Translations under genes and position numbers: made by a program
Notes under the pieces: model-generated
Database searches by the model: none
What the model saw: the letters and a program-made list of their open reading frames with translations, nothing else
Told to the model about the DNA's origin: nothing
Shown here: positions 4,602 through 5,051 of the stretch, one piece after another
Layout of the letters: every line of letters starts with the position of its first letter
Position numbering within the stretch: the first letter of the stretch is position 1
Source of the DNA: an uncultured Desulfovibrio sp.
GTDB lineage: Bacteria; Desulfobacterota; Desulfovibrionia; Desulfovibrionales; Desulfovibrionaceae
Direction: 5' to 3'
Length of the DNA stretch: 5,051 bases
Assembly (NCBI GenBank): GCA_947177085.1
Contig: CAMWTD010000167.1
Span: 1-5,051, forward strand

Positions 4602-5051
4602 TCAGCATTCCCCTGCCTTCAGGACGCGCTGCCGGATGAACGAATCAACGGTCATGCGGTTTACCCCAAAAATTTTGGCAATTTTTGTTTTCGGCACCTT
4701 TCTTTGCAGGAGCGTCCGAATGGTCTCCTCCTGTCCAGACAACTTTACCTTGCTGGACTTGCGCCCTTTGGGTCGCCCCAGCACCACCCCCTCAGCACGT
4801 TTACGAGCCAGGGCCTCCCGCGTCCGCTGACTAATAAGATTGCGCTCGATCTCGGCTGAGAGGCCGAAGGCAAAGGCCAGGACCTTGCTCTGGATGTCCT
4901 CGCCGAGCCGATAGTTATCCTTGATTGTCCACACCTTGCATTCCCGGCTCATGCACAGATTGAGGATTTCCATAATCATGAAGAGATTGCGCCCCAGGCG
5001 TGAAAGCTCGGCGCAAATAATGAGGTCATCTTTCTTCACCTTTTTAAGCAG
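4602..5051 (-). CDS. Serine recombinase / DNA invertase, Mpi-like (5' end outside window)
   Basis: The last 149 residues are visible and the frame stays open to the window edge (first residues LLKKVKKDDLIICAELSRLG). About 50 N-terminal residues, with the catalytic Ser, should lie beyond 5051. Visible parts are the catalytic-domain arginines in SRLGRN (window residues 17-22), the family block VWTIKDNYRLG (40-50), and SKVLAFAFGLSAEIERNLIS (65-74 at its end). That block leads into the long dimerisation helix (ISQRTREALARKRAEG). A GRPKG hinge lies at 92-96. A C-terminal helix-turn-helix follows, about 105-145 (KTKIAKIFGVNRMTVDSFIR). From memory this is very close to Mpi, the invertase that flips many capsule promoters in Bacteroides fragilis, more than to Hin/Gin or Tn3 resolvases. 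Such enzymes cut and rejoin DNA at short dyad sites through a phosphoserine link. An internal GTG at 5039 is not the start. Codon use is less GC-biased than in the arginine genes. Confidence 0.93.
   Translation of the reverse strand: MLKKVKKDDLIICAELSRLGRNLFMIMEILNLCMSRECKVWTIKDNYRLGEDIQSKVLAFAFGLSAEIERNLISQRTREALARKRAEGVVLGRPKGRKSSKVKLSGQEETIRTLLQRKVPKTKIAKIFGVNRMTVDSFIRQRVLKAGEC

Noticed and set aside
4449..4859. Plus-strand open frame of 136 codons starting in the spacer
   Set aside because: There is no Shine-Dalgarno near the start, it reads through the AT-rich palindrome, and more than half is antisense to the recombinase. No known family is recognisable.

Overview
The window looks like a chromosomal segment from a GC-rich, Desulfovibrio-type sulfate reducer (Desulfovibrionota). 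This is inferred from three things: strong GC bias at third codon positions in the arginine genes, a tight argG-argH pair, and a small thioredoxin with a WCPHC active site of the kind known in Desulfovibrio. The genus cannot be fixed from the sequence alone.

Left part (1-3664, all on the minus strand): read in the direction of transcription, this is a compact operon. argG (argininosuccinate synthase) comes first, then argH (argininosuccinate lyase) 8 nt later. An unassigned 293-aa protein follows, its start overlapping the argH stop in a TGATG junction. After 30 nt comes the first 43 codons of an elongation factor G-type GTPase that runs off the window. ArgG and ArgH perform the last two steps of arginine synthesis: citrulline + aspartate to argininosuccinate, then to arginine + fumarate. 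The unassigned protein has faint resemblance to a histidinol-dehydrogenase-like fold but lacks a convincing catalytic set.

Middle (3665-4264): a 222-nt divergent spacer holds a plausible argG promoter, a GC palindrome next to it and a leader hairpin. It is followed on the plus strand by a 97-aa thioredoxin with a strong Shine-Dalgarno sequence. A strong hairpin with T-rich tails on both sides follows and looks like a bidirectional terminator.

Right part (4265-5051): base composition drops. A short open minus-strand tail (4279-4395) ends just before the bidirectional terminator and looks like the remains of a gene. Then comes a spacer with a nested AT-rich inverted repeat (4506-4560). The window ends inside a serine recombinase (minus strand, N-terminus missing) that closely resembles the Mpi 'master DNA invertase' family of Bacteroides. 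The most interesting reading is that the right side carries a site-specific inversion or integration module next to a housekeeping operon, with the palindrome as a candidate recombinase or regulatory site. Only one such site is visible, so this remains inference.
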